The notes beneath the pieces were generated by a model that was not told where the DNA came from, made no database searches, and saw only the letters and a program-made list of their open reading frames with translations. Source: an uncultured Acidobacteriota bacterium (GTDB lineage: Bacteria; Acidobacteriota; Thermoanaerobaculia; Gp7-AA8). From it: 9,782 bases of DNA. The position numbers and the translations under genes are program-made. Numbering within the stretch: position 1 is the stretch's first letter; each line of letters begins with the position of its first letter. Location: the NCBI GenBank assembly GCA_946887105.1, contig CAMPKJ010000184.1, forward strand, positions 1-9,782, written 5' to 3'. Shown here in pieces: positions 1 through 9,755 of the stretch.

Positions 1-757
1 GTTTTTCTTCGGCCACGGCAATCCGATGAACGCGCTGCAATCGAACACGTGGACCGAAGGCTGGCGCGCCATCGGACGAGCGATGCCGCGGCCGCGCGCG
101 ATCGTGTGCGTTTCCGCGCACTGGTATCTGCCGGGCACGCGCGTCACGACCATGGCCCAGCCGCGCACGATTCACGACTTCGGCGGATTTCCGCGGCCGC
201 TGTATGAGATCCGCTATCCGGCGCCGGGCGATCCGGCGTCGTTCACGCGCATCCGCGAGTTGATCGCAGACGCCGCGCCCGACACCGAGTGGGGACTCGA
301 TCACGGCACGTGGTCGGTGCTCGTTCACGTCTTCCCCGATGCCGATATTCCGGTCGTGCAACTGAGCATCGACGAAACGCAGCCGGCCTCCTTCCACTAC
401 GACCTCGGCCGGCGCCTGGCACCGTTGCGCGACGAAGGCGTGCTGGTGATGGGCAGCGGCAATCTCGTGCACAACCTGCACACGTACGCGTGGGGCAAAC
501 ACGATCCGGAGCCGTTCGACTGGGCGGTGCGCTTCGAGGCCATGGCGCGCGATCAGATCGTGCGCGGCGAGCACGCGCCGCTCGTCGGCTATGAACAACT
601 GGGCCGCGACGCACAACTCTCGGCGCCGACACCCGATCACTATCTCCCGCTCCTCTACATCCTCGGCATGCAGCAGACCGACGACACGGTCCGCTTTCCG
701 GTCGAAGGCGTCGACGGCGGATCGATCTCCATGTTGACGGTGCAGATCGGTGGCTGA
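1..757 (+). CDS. ygiD: YgiD/DODA-type class III extradiol ring-cleavage dioxygenase (5' truncated by window edge)
   Basis: The reading frame is already open at base 2 (FFFGHGNPMNAL...), so the true start lies upstream; the ATG at 26 is internal because the family metal-binding motif GHGxPMNA spans it. The four histidines that bind the metal in E. coli YgiD are all present: GHG (codon 14-16), SAHW (codon 119-121), NLVHNL, and DHYLPLLY near the C-terminus. The block TIHDFGGFPRPLYEIRYPAPG and the ending SMLTVQIGG also follow the family closely. Members cleave catechol rings such as 4,5-DOPA in vitro, and the physiological substrate is usually unknown. About 251 codons are visible, near full length, so only some ten residues are missing. 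The stop (755-757) overlaps the GTG of the next gene by 8 bp, so the two are probably co-translated. Family assignment is firm; substrate is not. Confidence 0.93.
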   Translation, partial: FFFGHGNPMNALQSNTWTEGWRAIGRAMPRPRAIVCVSAHWYLPGTRVTTMAQPRTIHDFGGFPRPLYEIRYPAPGDPASFTRIRELIADAAPDTEWGLDHGTWSVLVHVFPDADIPVVQLSIDETQPASFHYDLGRRLAPLRDEGVLVMGSGNLVHNLHTYAWGKHDPEPFDWAVRFEAMARDQIVRGEHAPLVGYEQLGRDAQLSAPTPDHYLPLLYILGMQQTDDTVRFPVEGVDGGSISMLTVQIGG

Positions 758-1742
758 CGTGCGGCTGAGCGTCCTCGATCAGGCACCGATCTCCGAAGGC
801 TCGACCGGCGCGGAGGCGTTGCGCAATTCGATCGATCTGGCGCAGTTCGCGGAGACGCTCGGATACGAACGCTACTGGGTGGCCGAACATCACGGAACGC
901 CGGCGCTCGCGTGCGCGAGTCCGGAGGCGCTCATCGGCCCGATCGGCGCGAAGACCTCGCGCATGCGCGTCGGCAGCGGCGGCGTGATGCTGCCGCATTA
1001 CAGTCCGTTGCGCGTCGCGGAATCGTTCAGCATGCTCAGCGGACTCTATCCGGGTCGCATCGATCTCGCGGTCGGACGCGCCGCGGGAACGGATCCGACC
1101 ACCGCGTTTGCGCTGCAGCGCGACCGGCGCCAGGCCGCGCCGGACGACTTTCCGGCGCAACTCGTCGAACTGACGATGTATCTCAATGACGAGATGCCGG
1201 CCGATCATCCGTTCGCGCGTCTCGCGCAACTCCCCGGCCGCCCCGAGCGTCCCGAGCTCTGGCTCCTCGGCAGCTCCGCGCAGAGCGGCATCTGGGCCGC
1301 GGAGCTCGGACTGCCGTACGCATTCGCCGATTTCATCAATCCGAACGGCGCCGAGATCATGGCCCGCTATCGCAAGGATTGCGTGAGCGCGCCGCATTCG
1401 ATGGTGGCCGTGTGGGCGCTCTGCGCGGAGACGGACGACGAGGCGCGCAAGCTCGCCGCGAGCGCGAAGATGATGTTCACGCTCTTCTTCCGCGGGCAGC
1501 TCATCCCCATTCCGCCGGTCGAGACGGCGCTGCGGTTTCTCGAAGAAGACCACGCACCCGTTCCGCCGCAGTATCGCCGCCGCACCATCGTCGGCTCGCC
1601 GTCGACGGTCCGGGAAGGCATCGAGAACGTCGCGCGCGACTACGCGGCGGACGAGGTGATGATCGTGACCATCACCTACGACCACGCGGTGCGGCGGAGG
1701 TCGTACGAGCTGATCGCGAGAGAGTTTCGCCCGTCGCGCTAG
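750..1742 (+). CDS. LLM-class flavin-dependent oxidoreductase (luciferase-like monooxygenase, MsnO8/YhbW type)
   Basis: This 330-residue protein starts at a GTG inside the end of the dioxygenase gene. It begins LSVLDQAPISEGSTGAEAL and carries the block GYERYWVAEHHG (about residues 39-50), followed by SPEALIGPIGAKTSRMRVGSGGVMLPHYSPLRVAE (broken here only by reading) and GLYPGRIDLAVGR. These are hallmarks of the bacterial-luciferase TIM-barrel family with FMNH2 as cosubstrate, in the single-component-like subgroup annotated as MsnO8 or YhbW. Length is typical. No signal peptide is visible, so it should be cytoplasmic. Overlap with a ring-cleavage dioxygenase suggests a shared oxidative or detoxifying role, which is inference; the substrate cannot be read from sequence. 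The stop TAG (1740-1742) shares CTAG with the stop of the opposing gene. Confidence 0.92.
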   Translation: MADVRLSVLDQAPISEGSTGAEALRNSIDLAQFAETLGYERYWVAEHHGTPALACASPEALIGPIGAKTSRMRVGSGGVMLPHYSPLRVAESFSMLSGLYPGRIDLAVGRAAGTDPTTAFALQRDRRQAAPDDFPAQLVELTMYLNDEMPADHPFARLAQLPGRPERPELWLLGSSAQSGIWAAELGLPYAFADFINPNGAEIMARYRKDCVSAPHSMVAVWALCAETDDEARKLAASAKMMFTLFFRGQLIPIPPVETALRFLEEDHAPVPPQYRRRTIVGSPSTVREGIENVARDYAADEVMIVTITYDHAVRRRSYELIAREFRPSR

Positions 1743-2122
1743 CGCGCGTCATTCAGCAGCAGCATCAGCTCCTGCGTGCGCATGTCCGCGGCATCGTGAT
1801 CGGCGACGCGGTACTCGCCCTCGCTCCGTTCGATGCGGCCGAGGCGGATCAGATCGCCGCGGCTGATGCCGTAGTCCTTCGCGAACGACATCCATTGGCG
1901 CGGCACCTCGGACTCGATCTCGTTTTCGTTCAGCAGCGGCTCGCCGGCGCAGTTGAAATGCTCGCAGCCGAACTGCTCCCCGCACTCGATGCACTGCGGC
2001 GGATCGTTGAAGTCTTCCAACTCGCTGGGCGTCAGCACGCGCGTCACGCCGAGGCGGCGCTCGCGGACGTAACTGAGACCGCTGGCACTCTTCGAGAGAA
2101 CGTCGAATCGCCGAAAGGTCAC
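1739..2122 (-). CDS. Small four-cysteine (possible zinc-binding) protein of unknown function
   Basis: Reading on the minus strand from GTG at 2122 gives 127 residues beginning MTFRRFDVLSKSASGLSYV. The start is chosen because a perfect AGGAGG lies six bases upstream (2129-2134); the open frame continues back to 2275, but that part overlaps the divergent gene and has no such signal. Residues C44, C47, C53 and C58 form CxxC-x5-C-x4-C inside QCIECGEQFGCEHFNC, which could hold one zinc ion, although the spacing matches no zinc-ribbon family I can name. The C-terminal half is acidic and probably helical (SFAKDYGISRGDLIRLGRIE). There is neither a signal peptide nor a membrane segment. It is divergent from the diguanylate cyclase gene with 58 bp between starts, and convergent with the flavin oxidoreductase. 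The good ribosome site and coding-like composition make it a probable real gene; its function is unknown. Confidence 0.72.
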   Translation of the reverse strand: MTFRRFDVLSKSASGLSYVRERRLGVTRVLTPSELEDFNDPPQCIECGEQFGCEHFNCAGEPLLNENEIESEVPRQWMSFAKDYGISRGDLIRLGRIERSEGEYRVADHDAADMRTQELMLLLNDAR

Positions 2123-2128
2123 GGGCTG

Positions 2129-2134
2129 CCTCCT
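2129..2134 (-). promoter_or_regulatory. Ribosome binding site deciding the GTG start at 2122
   Basis: The minus strand reads AGGAGG, six bases, then GTG. This is a perfect Shine-Dalgarno match. It favours the 127-residue product over the 178-residue open frame that would begin at 2275. Confidence 0.8.
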
Positions 2135-2162
2135 GTGATGCGAATCGTAGTGCATCCCGCCG

Positions 2163-2168
2163 TACAAT
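2163..2168 (+). promoter_or_regulatory. Possible -10 element (TACAAT) for the diguanylate cyclase gene
   Basis: TACAAT differs from the TATAAT consensus at one base and lies 12 bases before the ATG at 2181. No convincing -35 hexamer is seen at the proper distance. If it is used, transcription would start about five bases before the ATG, which fits the absence of any Shine-Dalgarno sequence there. Weak evidence on its own. Confidence 0.3.
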
Positions 2169-2180
2169 TTGACCTTCCCC

Positions 2181-5057
2181 ATGCGAATCGGCCCGGCACT
2201 GCTGTTCGTCGCTCTCGCGCCCCTGGCGCTGGCAGCGGACGGCGCGCGCGACTTCGAGCGCGGCTTTCCGCTCATCGAAGTCCATCAGCAGGACGATCCG
2301 GTGATGGGCATGCAGATCTTCTCGCTGGCGCAGGATCCCAGCGGCCTCCTCTATTTCGGCGGACTCGCGGGCGTAGCCGCCTACGACGGCGCGTGGTGGC
2401 GCAAGGCGGCGCTGCCGAACGACTCCGCCGTCCTCGCGGTGGCCAGCGGCAAGGGTCCGGAGATCGCGGCCGGCGGCATCGACGAGCTGGGCTGGGTCAG
2501 CGCGAATGCGAACGGCACGCTCGTCTATCACTCCCTCATCCCGCAGCTGCCGGCCGAGTTTCGCAGCACCGGCGACGTGCGCAGCATCTGCACCACCGCG
2601 GACGGATTCGTCTTCGCGGCCGAGCGCGCGCTGATCGCGTGGAATGGCGGAGCGCCGCGCGTGCTCGCCGACTGGCGGCAGAGTCCTGCGCGGGGCCGCC
2701 GCTGCTTCCGCGCCGGTGCGGCCACCTACATCGCATCGAACGACGGACTCGCGCGCATCACCAACGCCGGTCTGGTGCGTGCCGGTTTCGACGGCAAGGA
2801 CGTCGATCTCGTGCTGCCACTCGAGCACGGCCGCGTGCTGGTTGCAGTCCGCGACGAAGGTCTCTTCGCCAGCGACGGCACGAACGTCACGCCGTTTTCG
2901 CCGGACCTCTCATCGTGGCTGCAAAAGAAACTGGTCGTGGCCGGATGCGCGTTGCCGGATGGACGCCTCGTGATCGGCACGCGCCAGCACGGCATCGCCA
3001 TCCTGCACGCGGACGGCACGCTCGACCAGCGTCTCGACTCCGTGGCCGGTCTGCCCACGGAGGTGCTCACCACCGCGATCGTCGATCGCGAAGGCTCGCT
3101 CTGGCTCGGCTATCACGGCCCGTTCGTGCGCGTCGACCTCTCCACGCCGATGTCGATTCTCGACGCGCGCCGCGGCATGCAGGGATCCGCGAACTCGGTG
3201 GCCCGCCACGGCGATCGGCTGTACACGGCCACCTCGCACGGGCTGTTCGTCACCGATCGCGCATCCGCCGCGACCGATCCCGCGCACGCGTTTCGGGGGA
3301 TCGAAGGACTGCCCGTTCCGGTCTGGTACGCGCACAGCGTCGACGACGCGTTGCTGATCGGCACCGGTGAAGGCGCGTTCGTGCTGATGGATGACGGCGC
3401 GCCGCGGCGCATCGAGAGCACCGCCCGCCTGGTGGTCTACAGCCTGCTACGTTCGCAGCACGATCCCACCCGGATCTGGATGGCCACCAAAGACGGCGTG
3501 GGCGTGCTGCGCTACGACGCAACGCAACGCGGCGCCGCGCGCTGGCGATTCGAGGGACTGATCGCCGGCACGCCGTCTCACACGCGGCGGATGGTCGAAG
3601 GCGGCGACGGCGCGCTGTGGGCGGACTCGGTCTTCAAAGGCGTGCTGCGCGTCGAGCTCACGCCCGCGGGACCGCGCCTGCAGACGTTCGGCGACGGAGA
3701 GATGGTTGTCGCGAAAGTGGCCGGACGGATCGTACTGGTGCGCAGCGGCGAGATTCTCGAGCCGGTGCCCGGCGCGCGTCCGGGCATGCGTCCCGATCCA
3801 TTTCTCGGGCACATCCGCGGGCAGTTCTTCATGATCGTCGAAGACTCGCACGGCAACGTCTGGGCGAACGGTGCGCCGCCGCTGTTCGTGCGGCGCGGCG
3901 CCGACGGCAGCTACGCGCGCGAGGCGTTGCCGCTGATGACCATCGACGCGCCGCGCGTGCAGGTGCTCGAGGCGGACGAGAACGTCGTATGGGCCTCGGC
4001 GCGACGCCGCCTCTATCGCTATGACACGGCCGGATCGCCGCCGCGCGCCGTGCAGCCACCGCCGCGCATCCATCGCGTGGTCACCGGCGACAATCAGCCC
4101 GTTGCCCGGGCGCTGCCGTATGAGTTCGGCCGCCTGCACATCGAGTTCGCGCCGGCGTCGTACCGGCCGGGAACGCTCTATCAATACCGGCTCGCGCCGT
4201 CCGATCCTCAATGGAGCGCGTGGACGTCCGAGCCGTCCATCGATTACACGAATCTCGATCATGGCGACTACACGTTTCACGTGCGCGCCCGCGGCGCGTC
4301 CGGCGAGATCAGCGACGAAACGCGCTGGGCGTTCAGCGTTCGCCCGCCGTGGTACCGCACCGCGTCCGCACTGATCGCGTGGGGCATCCTGAGCGCGATG
4401 CTGATCGCGGCCATCGTCTGGCTGCGCACGACGGCGCTGCAGCGCCAGGCCGACCGGCTGCGTGCGCTGGTCGATGAACGCACCGAGGAGCTGCGGGAGG
4501 CGAACGCGCACCTGGAGCGCCTGGCATTGCTCGACGAGTTGACCGGCATCGCCAACCGGCGCTACTTCCAGCGCGCCCTCGGCGAGGACTGGCGCAGCGC
4601 GCACGAGCAGCGACAGTCCCTCGCGCTGCTGCTGCTCGATCTCGATCACTTCAAGCGCATCAACGACGAGCACGGACATCCCGCCGGCGATGCCGCGCTG
4701 GTGCACGTCGGCCGCTATCTCGCGCGCGAAGTGCGCCGCAGCGGCGATCTGGCCACGCGCAGCAACGATCTCGTGGCGCGCATCGGCGGTGAAGAGTTCG
4801 CGGTGCTGCTCACCGATACCACCGAAGAGCAGGCGTCGCGCATCGCCGAAAAGCTTCGCGCCGGCGTCGAGCAACTCTCCCTCGGCGTGACCACGAGCTG
4901 CGGCGTGGCGGCCATGATTCCGATCGCCAACGATGCCTGGAACGAGCTGCTCTCGGCGGCCGACCGCGCGCTGTACGCCGCGAAAAACGCGGGACGGAAC
5001 TGCGTGCGCACCGCCACCGAGAGTCCCTCCCCCGCGAGTGCCGCCGCAACGTCGTAG
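2181..5057 (+). CDS. Membrane-anchored diguanylate cyclase with periplasmic beta-propeller sensor and Y_Y_Y domain
   Basis: With ATG 2181 the product is 958 residues; an in-frame TTG at 2169 would add four. Layout: signal peptide (about 1-19, cleavage near LALA/ADG); a long propeller region with two-component-regulator-type blades, e.g. GLLYFGGLAGVAAYDG (about 55), SLWLGYHG (306), RIWMATKDGVGVLRYD (431) and NVWANG (559); a Y_Y_Y domain (about 647-724, with YQYRLAPSDPQWSAW and HGDYTFHVRA); one membrane helix (about 728-751); a coiled coil to about 784; and a GGDEF domain from D785 (DELTGIANRR). The active site is intact: D820 in DLDHFKRIND and GGEEF at 869-873. The inhibitory RxxD (RSND, 860-863) sits five residues before GGEEF. 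It should therefore make cyclic di-GMP in response to an extracytoplasmic signal and be subject to product inhibition. The propeller ligand is unknown. The next gene's ribosome site overlaps this stop codon. Confidence 0.95.
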   Translation: MRIGPALLFVALAPLALAADGARDFERGFPLIEVHQQDDPVMGMQIFSLAQDPSGLLYFGGLAGVAAYDGAWWRKAALPNDSAVLAVASGKGPEIAAGGIDELGWVSANANGTLVYHSLIPQLPAEFRSTGDVRSICTTADGFVFAAERALIAWNGGAPRVLADWRQSPARGRRCFRAGAATYIASNDGLARITNAGLVRAGFDGKDVDLVLPLEHGRVLVAVRDEGLFASDGTNVTPFSPDLSSWLQKKLVVAGCALPDGRLVIGTRQHGIAILHADGTLDQRLDSVAGLPTEVLTTAIVDREGSLWLGYHGPFVRVDLSTPMSILDARRGMQGSANSVARHGDRLYTATSHGLFVTDRASAATDPAHAFRGIEGLPVPVWYAHSVDDALLIGTGEGAFVLMDDGAPRRIESTARLVVYSLLRSQHDPTRIWMATKDGVGVLRYDATQRGAARWRFEGLIAGTPSHTRRMVEGGDGALWADSVFKGVLRVELTPAGPRLQTFGDGEMVVAKVAGRIVLVRSGEILEPVPGARPGMRPDPFLGHIRGQFFMIVEDSHGNVWANGAPPLFVRRGADGSYAREALPLMTIDAPRVQVLEADENVVWASARRRLYRYDTAGSPPRAVQPPPRIHRVVTGDNQPVARALPYEFGRLHIEFAPASYRPGTLYQYRLAPSDPQWSAWTSEPSIDYTNLDHGDYTFHVRARGASGEISDETRWAFSVRPPWYRTASALIAWGILSAMLIAAIVWLRTTALQRQADRLRALVDERTEELREANAHLERLALLDELTGIANRRYFQRALGEDWRSAHEQRQSLALLLLDLDHFKRINDEHGHPAGDAALVHVGRYLAREVRRSGDLATRSNDLVARIGGEEFAVLLTDTTEEQASRIAEKLRAGVEQLSLGVTTSCGVAAMIPIANDAWNELLSAADRALYAAKNAGRNCVRTATESPSPASAAATS

Positions 5058-5061
5058 GAGG
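5056..5061 (+). promoter_or_regulatory. Ribosome binding site overlapping the preceding stop codon
   Basis: AGGAGG begins inside the TAG stop (5055-5057) of the diguanylate cyclase gene and lies seven bases before the GTG at 5069. This supports the GTG start and co-transcription of the two genes. Confidence 0.8.
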
Positions 5062-5068
5062 TTTTGCC

Positions 5069-5461
5069 GTGGAAGAAGAAAACAAACGGCTCCTGCAGAA
5101 CATCTTCAAGGAGATGTCGATGGGAGACTCGCGCCCGTTCGTGGCCGCGCTCGCGGATGACGTGACGTGGAAAGTCATGGGCCGCACGCAGTGGTCGGGC
5201 ACGTATCGCGGCAAGCAGACCGTGCTCGACGAGCTGTTGCGCCAGCTGCAGGCGCGTCTCGCCGATCGCTATCGCGCGTCCGCGGACCGGATCATCGCCG
5301 AGGGCTCGTACGTCGTGGTGCAGGCACGGGGACAGGCGATGACCACGGCCGGGACGCCGTACAACAACGAGTACTGCTTCATCTATCGCGTCGAAAACGG
5401 ACAGATCAAGGAAGTGATCGAGTATCTGGATACGGAGCTGGTGACCGCTGCGCTGCGTTGA
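5069..5461 (+). CDS. NTF2-like / SnoaL-like (ketosteroid-isomerase fold) protein
   Basis: A 130-residue protein with a GTG start and an excellent AGGAGG site. It shows the usual order of a SnoaL-like cone fold: an N-terminal helix (NKRLLQNIFKEMSMGDSRPF), then LADDVTWKVMG, WSGTYRGKQTVLDELL, central strands (SYVVVQARGQAMTTAG, YNNEYCFIYRVENGQI) and the ending IKEVIEYLDTELV. Proteins of this fold are small cytoplasmic dimers that act as isomerases, cyclases or ligand binders, or have no known activity; the catalytic role cannot be assigned. No signal peptide is visible. It lies 11 bp after the diguanylate cyclase with its ribosome site inside that gene's stop, so the pair is probably one transcript. 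A functional link to c-di-GMP signalling is not evident from sequence. Confidence 0.88.
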   Translation: MEEENKRLLQNIFKEMSMGDSRPFVAALADDVTWKVMGRTQWSGTYRGKQTVLDELLRQLQARLADRYRASADRIIAEGSYVVVQARGQAMTTAGTPYNNEYCFIYRVENGQIKEVIEYLDTELVTAALR

Positions 5462-5471
5462 TGCGTCGGAC

Positions 5472-5536
5472 GGAGTTCCTCGGAGGGTGCACCCCATCCA
5501 CTCCGAGGAACCCGAGGAACTCCGAGGAACCCGAGG
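5472..5536. repeat. Small cluster of inverted and tandem CCGAGGAAC repeats between convergent genes
   Basis: GTTCCTCGGAG (5475-5485) is perfectly complementary to CTCCGAGGAAC at 5501-5511 and again at 5520-5530. A 13-base complement (CCGAGGAACTCCG) also lies at 5512-5524. The 17-base unit CTCCGAGGAACCCGAGG occurs twice with a 19-base period (5501-5517 and 5520-5536). The cluster sits exactly between the ends of two convergent genes (5461 and 5545), so a hairpin there could end transcription from both sides. No T-run follows on either strand, so it is not called a canonical intrinsic terminator. Confidence 0.75.
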
Positions 5537-5544
5537 CACTCGTC

Positions 5545-6204
5545 CTAGAACATCCAGCTCAGACCGACCGCATAGCGCGTGAGCGGATCGAAATCGACTT
5601 CGTCCGAACGGATGAGGCGATTCACTTCCGCGCGGATGGCCGTCCGCGGCGTGAGGCGGATGCGCGCGCCTGCACCGATCTGGCCGCTGGTGCGATCGTC
5701 GAGATCGTAACCTTCGCGAACCGGAATGAAGCCGCCGGCCGGATATTGAACCGGCGAAATGAATTGTGGCTGGGATGTCGGATCGCTCGGTGCGCCGACA
5801 TAGCGGACGCCGGCGCGCACATACGGCGCAATCGGTCCATCGACCAGGAAATGGCGGGTGGCCGAAACGTCGACCGGCACTACGCGATAACGCCGGAACT
5901 CGGTGACCGGATAGACCGTGCCCACTCCCTGCTCCGGCGTGATGACGTAGAACAATCGCGTATAGGGAGAAACGTGGGAGCGCGACGCCACTGTGAGCTC
6001 GACGTCCCACTGTGGCGCCGGCGTGTAGGCCACTCCGATTCCGATGCCTGCCTCTGCGTCATCCGACCACGGCTCATTGCTGCCGGTCGACATCTCCGAG
6101 GCGAGAATGCTGATGCGCCAATGACTGGCCGTCGACGCATCCGCGGCCGACAGCGAACTGCAGCACAGCAGGAGAAGAGCAGTGAAAATCAGTGTGTTTT
6201 TCAT
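5545..6204 (-). CDS. Outer-membrane beta-barrel protein, OmpW-like
   Basis: Starting at ATG 6204 the protein has 219 residues with a clear signal peptide (MKNTLIFTALLLLCCSSLSA, cleavage near residue 20). The frame stays open to a GTG at 6264 that overlaps the upstream stop, but those extra residues would place a polar stretch before the signal peptide. A GAGGA lies 11 bases before ATG 6204, rather far. The mature part alternates hydrophobic and polar residues as in beta strands (AGIGIGVAYTPAPQWDVELTV, PYVRAGVRYVG) and ends DFDPLTRYAVGLSWMF with a C-terminal phenylalanine, the barrel-assembly signal. The pattern and size resemble the eight-stranded OmpW family. Two adjacent cysteines (14-15) in the signal region do not form a proper lipobox. 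Substrate unknown. It probably shares a transcript with the PilP/GspC-like gene upstream. Confidence 0.78.
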   Translation of the reverse strand: MKNTLIFTALLLLCCSSLSAADASTASHWRISILASEMSTGSNEPWSDDAEAGIGIGVAYTPAPQWDVELTVASRSHVSPYTRLFYVITPEQGVGTVYPVTEFRRYRVVPVDVSATRHFLVDGPIAPYVRAGVRYVGAPSDPTSQPQFISPVQYPAGGFIPVREGYDLDDRTSGQIGAGARIRLTPRTAIRAEVNRLIRSDEVDFDPLTRYAVGLSWMF

Positions 6205-6260
6205 GGTTTCGTAGGTCCTCGAACCCTGAGACGGCGGCGCTCCGAAGAAGTTCCGCGTCA

Positions 6261-6791
6261 TCACAGCCGTTCGTCGAACGACACGCGCAGCGATTGCACT
6301 GCACCGTCGACCGATGCTTCGACCTCAACACTCTCCATGCCGATCGAGCGCAGGACGAAGCGTTCGTCGATGGGGTCGCCAGGTCTCACGGTCACGACCT
6401 GCCCGTCGCGCGCGAACGCGGCGATGGGACGATGATCCGGCCCGAACCGTCCAATGTAGCGATGGGGGAAACGCGCACGCGGATGCTCGTCTATTGGCGG
6501 CGGAACGACCGGGGGCGGAACGACCGTCACTGCGGCCGGCGCAGGATGAAACGCCGCGGGCAGCGGTTCGCGTTCGGTGTACGCGAAGAGATTTCGCTGA
6601 TTGCGCGACGCGTACGATGCATCCGCCGGCCTCATCACCTGCAGCGGAATTCCGGCATCCGCACCGGCCACGGCAGACGGCGGCGCCACAGCGGAAATCT
6701 GCGGGCCAGGATCGAATTGAATGCCGCGCACCATCCATCCGGACAGCGCGGCGAAAACCCCAATCAATACGGCGGACGGTGAGATTCGCAT
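6261..6791 (-). CDS. Single-pass membrane protein with PilP/GspC-like C-terminal domain
   Basis: From ATG 6791 the protein has 176 residues; a GTG at 6809 would add six. Neither start has a good Shine-Dalgarno site, and ATG was preferred because MRIS directly precedes the helix. It has one membrane helix (about 6-23), a linker with RNQRNLFAYTEREP (about 63-76), a proline-rich stretch (about 84-100, ending VVPPPVVPPPI) and a compact domain from about 112 with RYIGRFGPDHRPIAAFARDG and VRPGDPIDERFVLRSIGMESVEV. This layout and the last block resemble PilP of type IV pili and the homology region of GspC of type II secretion, which link the inner-membrane platform to the secretin. No other pilus or secretion gene is visible here, so it is an orphan copy or the edge of a scattered set. 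It precedes the OmpW-like gene on the same strand. Confidence 0.7.
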   Translation of the reverse strand: MRISPSAVLIGVFAALSGWMVRGIQFDPGPQISAVAPPSAVAGADAGIPLQVMRPADASYASRNQRNLFAYTEREPLPAAFHPAPAAVTVVPPPVVPPPIDEHPRARFPHRYIGRFGPDHRPIAAFARDGQVVTVRPGDPIDERFVLRSIGMESVEVEASVDGAVQSLRVSFDERL

Positions 6792-6846
6792 GCCGGTGGG
6801 ACGCGACACGGCGCAGCGGAGTTTCGTTCGCGTTTGATCGCGTGAC

Positions 6847-6876
6847 TTGACAAGCCGTGCGTCGCGCGCGCACCAT
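6847..6876 (+). promoter_or_regulatory. Possible promoter for the metYX leader transcript
   Basis: A perfect -35 hexamer TTGACA (6847-6852) is followed after 18 bases by CACCAT (6871-6876), a poor -10 match. Transcription would begin near 6883, about seven bases before the leader ATG at 6890, giving an almost leaderless message; this agrees with the lack of a Shine-Dalgarno sequence before that ATG. TTGTCA also reads on the minus strand here toward the PilP-like gene, but without a usable -10. Position is reasonable; the weak -10 keeps confidence low. Confidence 0.35.
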
Positions 6877-6903
6877 CCGCGTCGCCGATATGAGTTGCCT
6901 CAC

Positions 6904-9437
<2,534 letters not shown>

Positions 9438-9755
9438 CCGGCCACGGCAGACCGCTGTCGAGACGAATGCCCAGCCAGCCGGCCGTGCCGACGTACGGCG
9501 GCACGAAGAAGTGCTTCGGATCGCCGGCCACGAGCGACTGCTGTGCGCCGTCCGGCGCCTTGCACCAGACCGCGACGTGCCCGCTGCCGTGATGGTTGTT
9601 GTCGATGGTGGCGAACATGCGCTTCGGCGTGAAGAACGCCGGCTCGCCATGCGAGAGCTTCTCGATCGCGCCCGGAAATCGGAGCGCGATCTCGCGAACG
9701 CGTGCGATCAACGGAGCTGCGTCGGGCTTGCGCACATCGTACGACGGTCTTGTAG

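Noticed and set aside
243..1685. Long minus-strand open frame (480 codons) antisense to the dioxygenase and oxidoreductase genes
   Set aside because: Arginine-rich, no recognisable domain, and antisense to two clearly conserved genes; a typical shadow frame in GC-rich DNA.
2169..2180. TTG start for the diguanylate cyclase gene
   Set aside because: ATG at 2181 gives a proper signal peptide directly, and the TTG has no ribosome site.
1379..3370. Plus-strand open frame of 663 codons
   Set aside because: Runs through the oxidoreductase, the opposing small gene and the diguanylate cyclase in a wrong frame, with arginine-rich composition and no domain.
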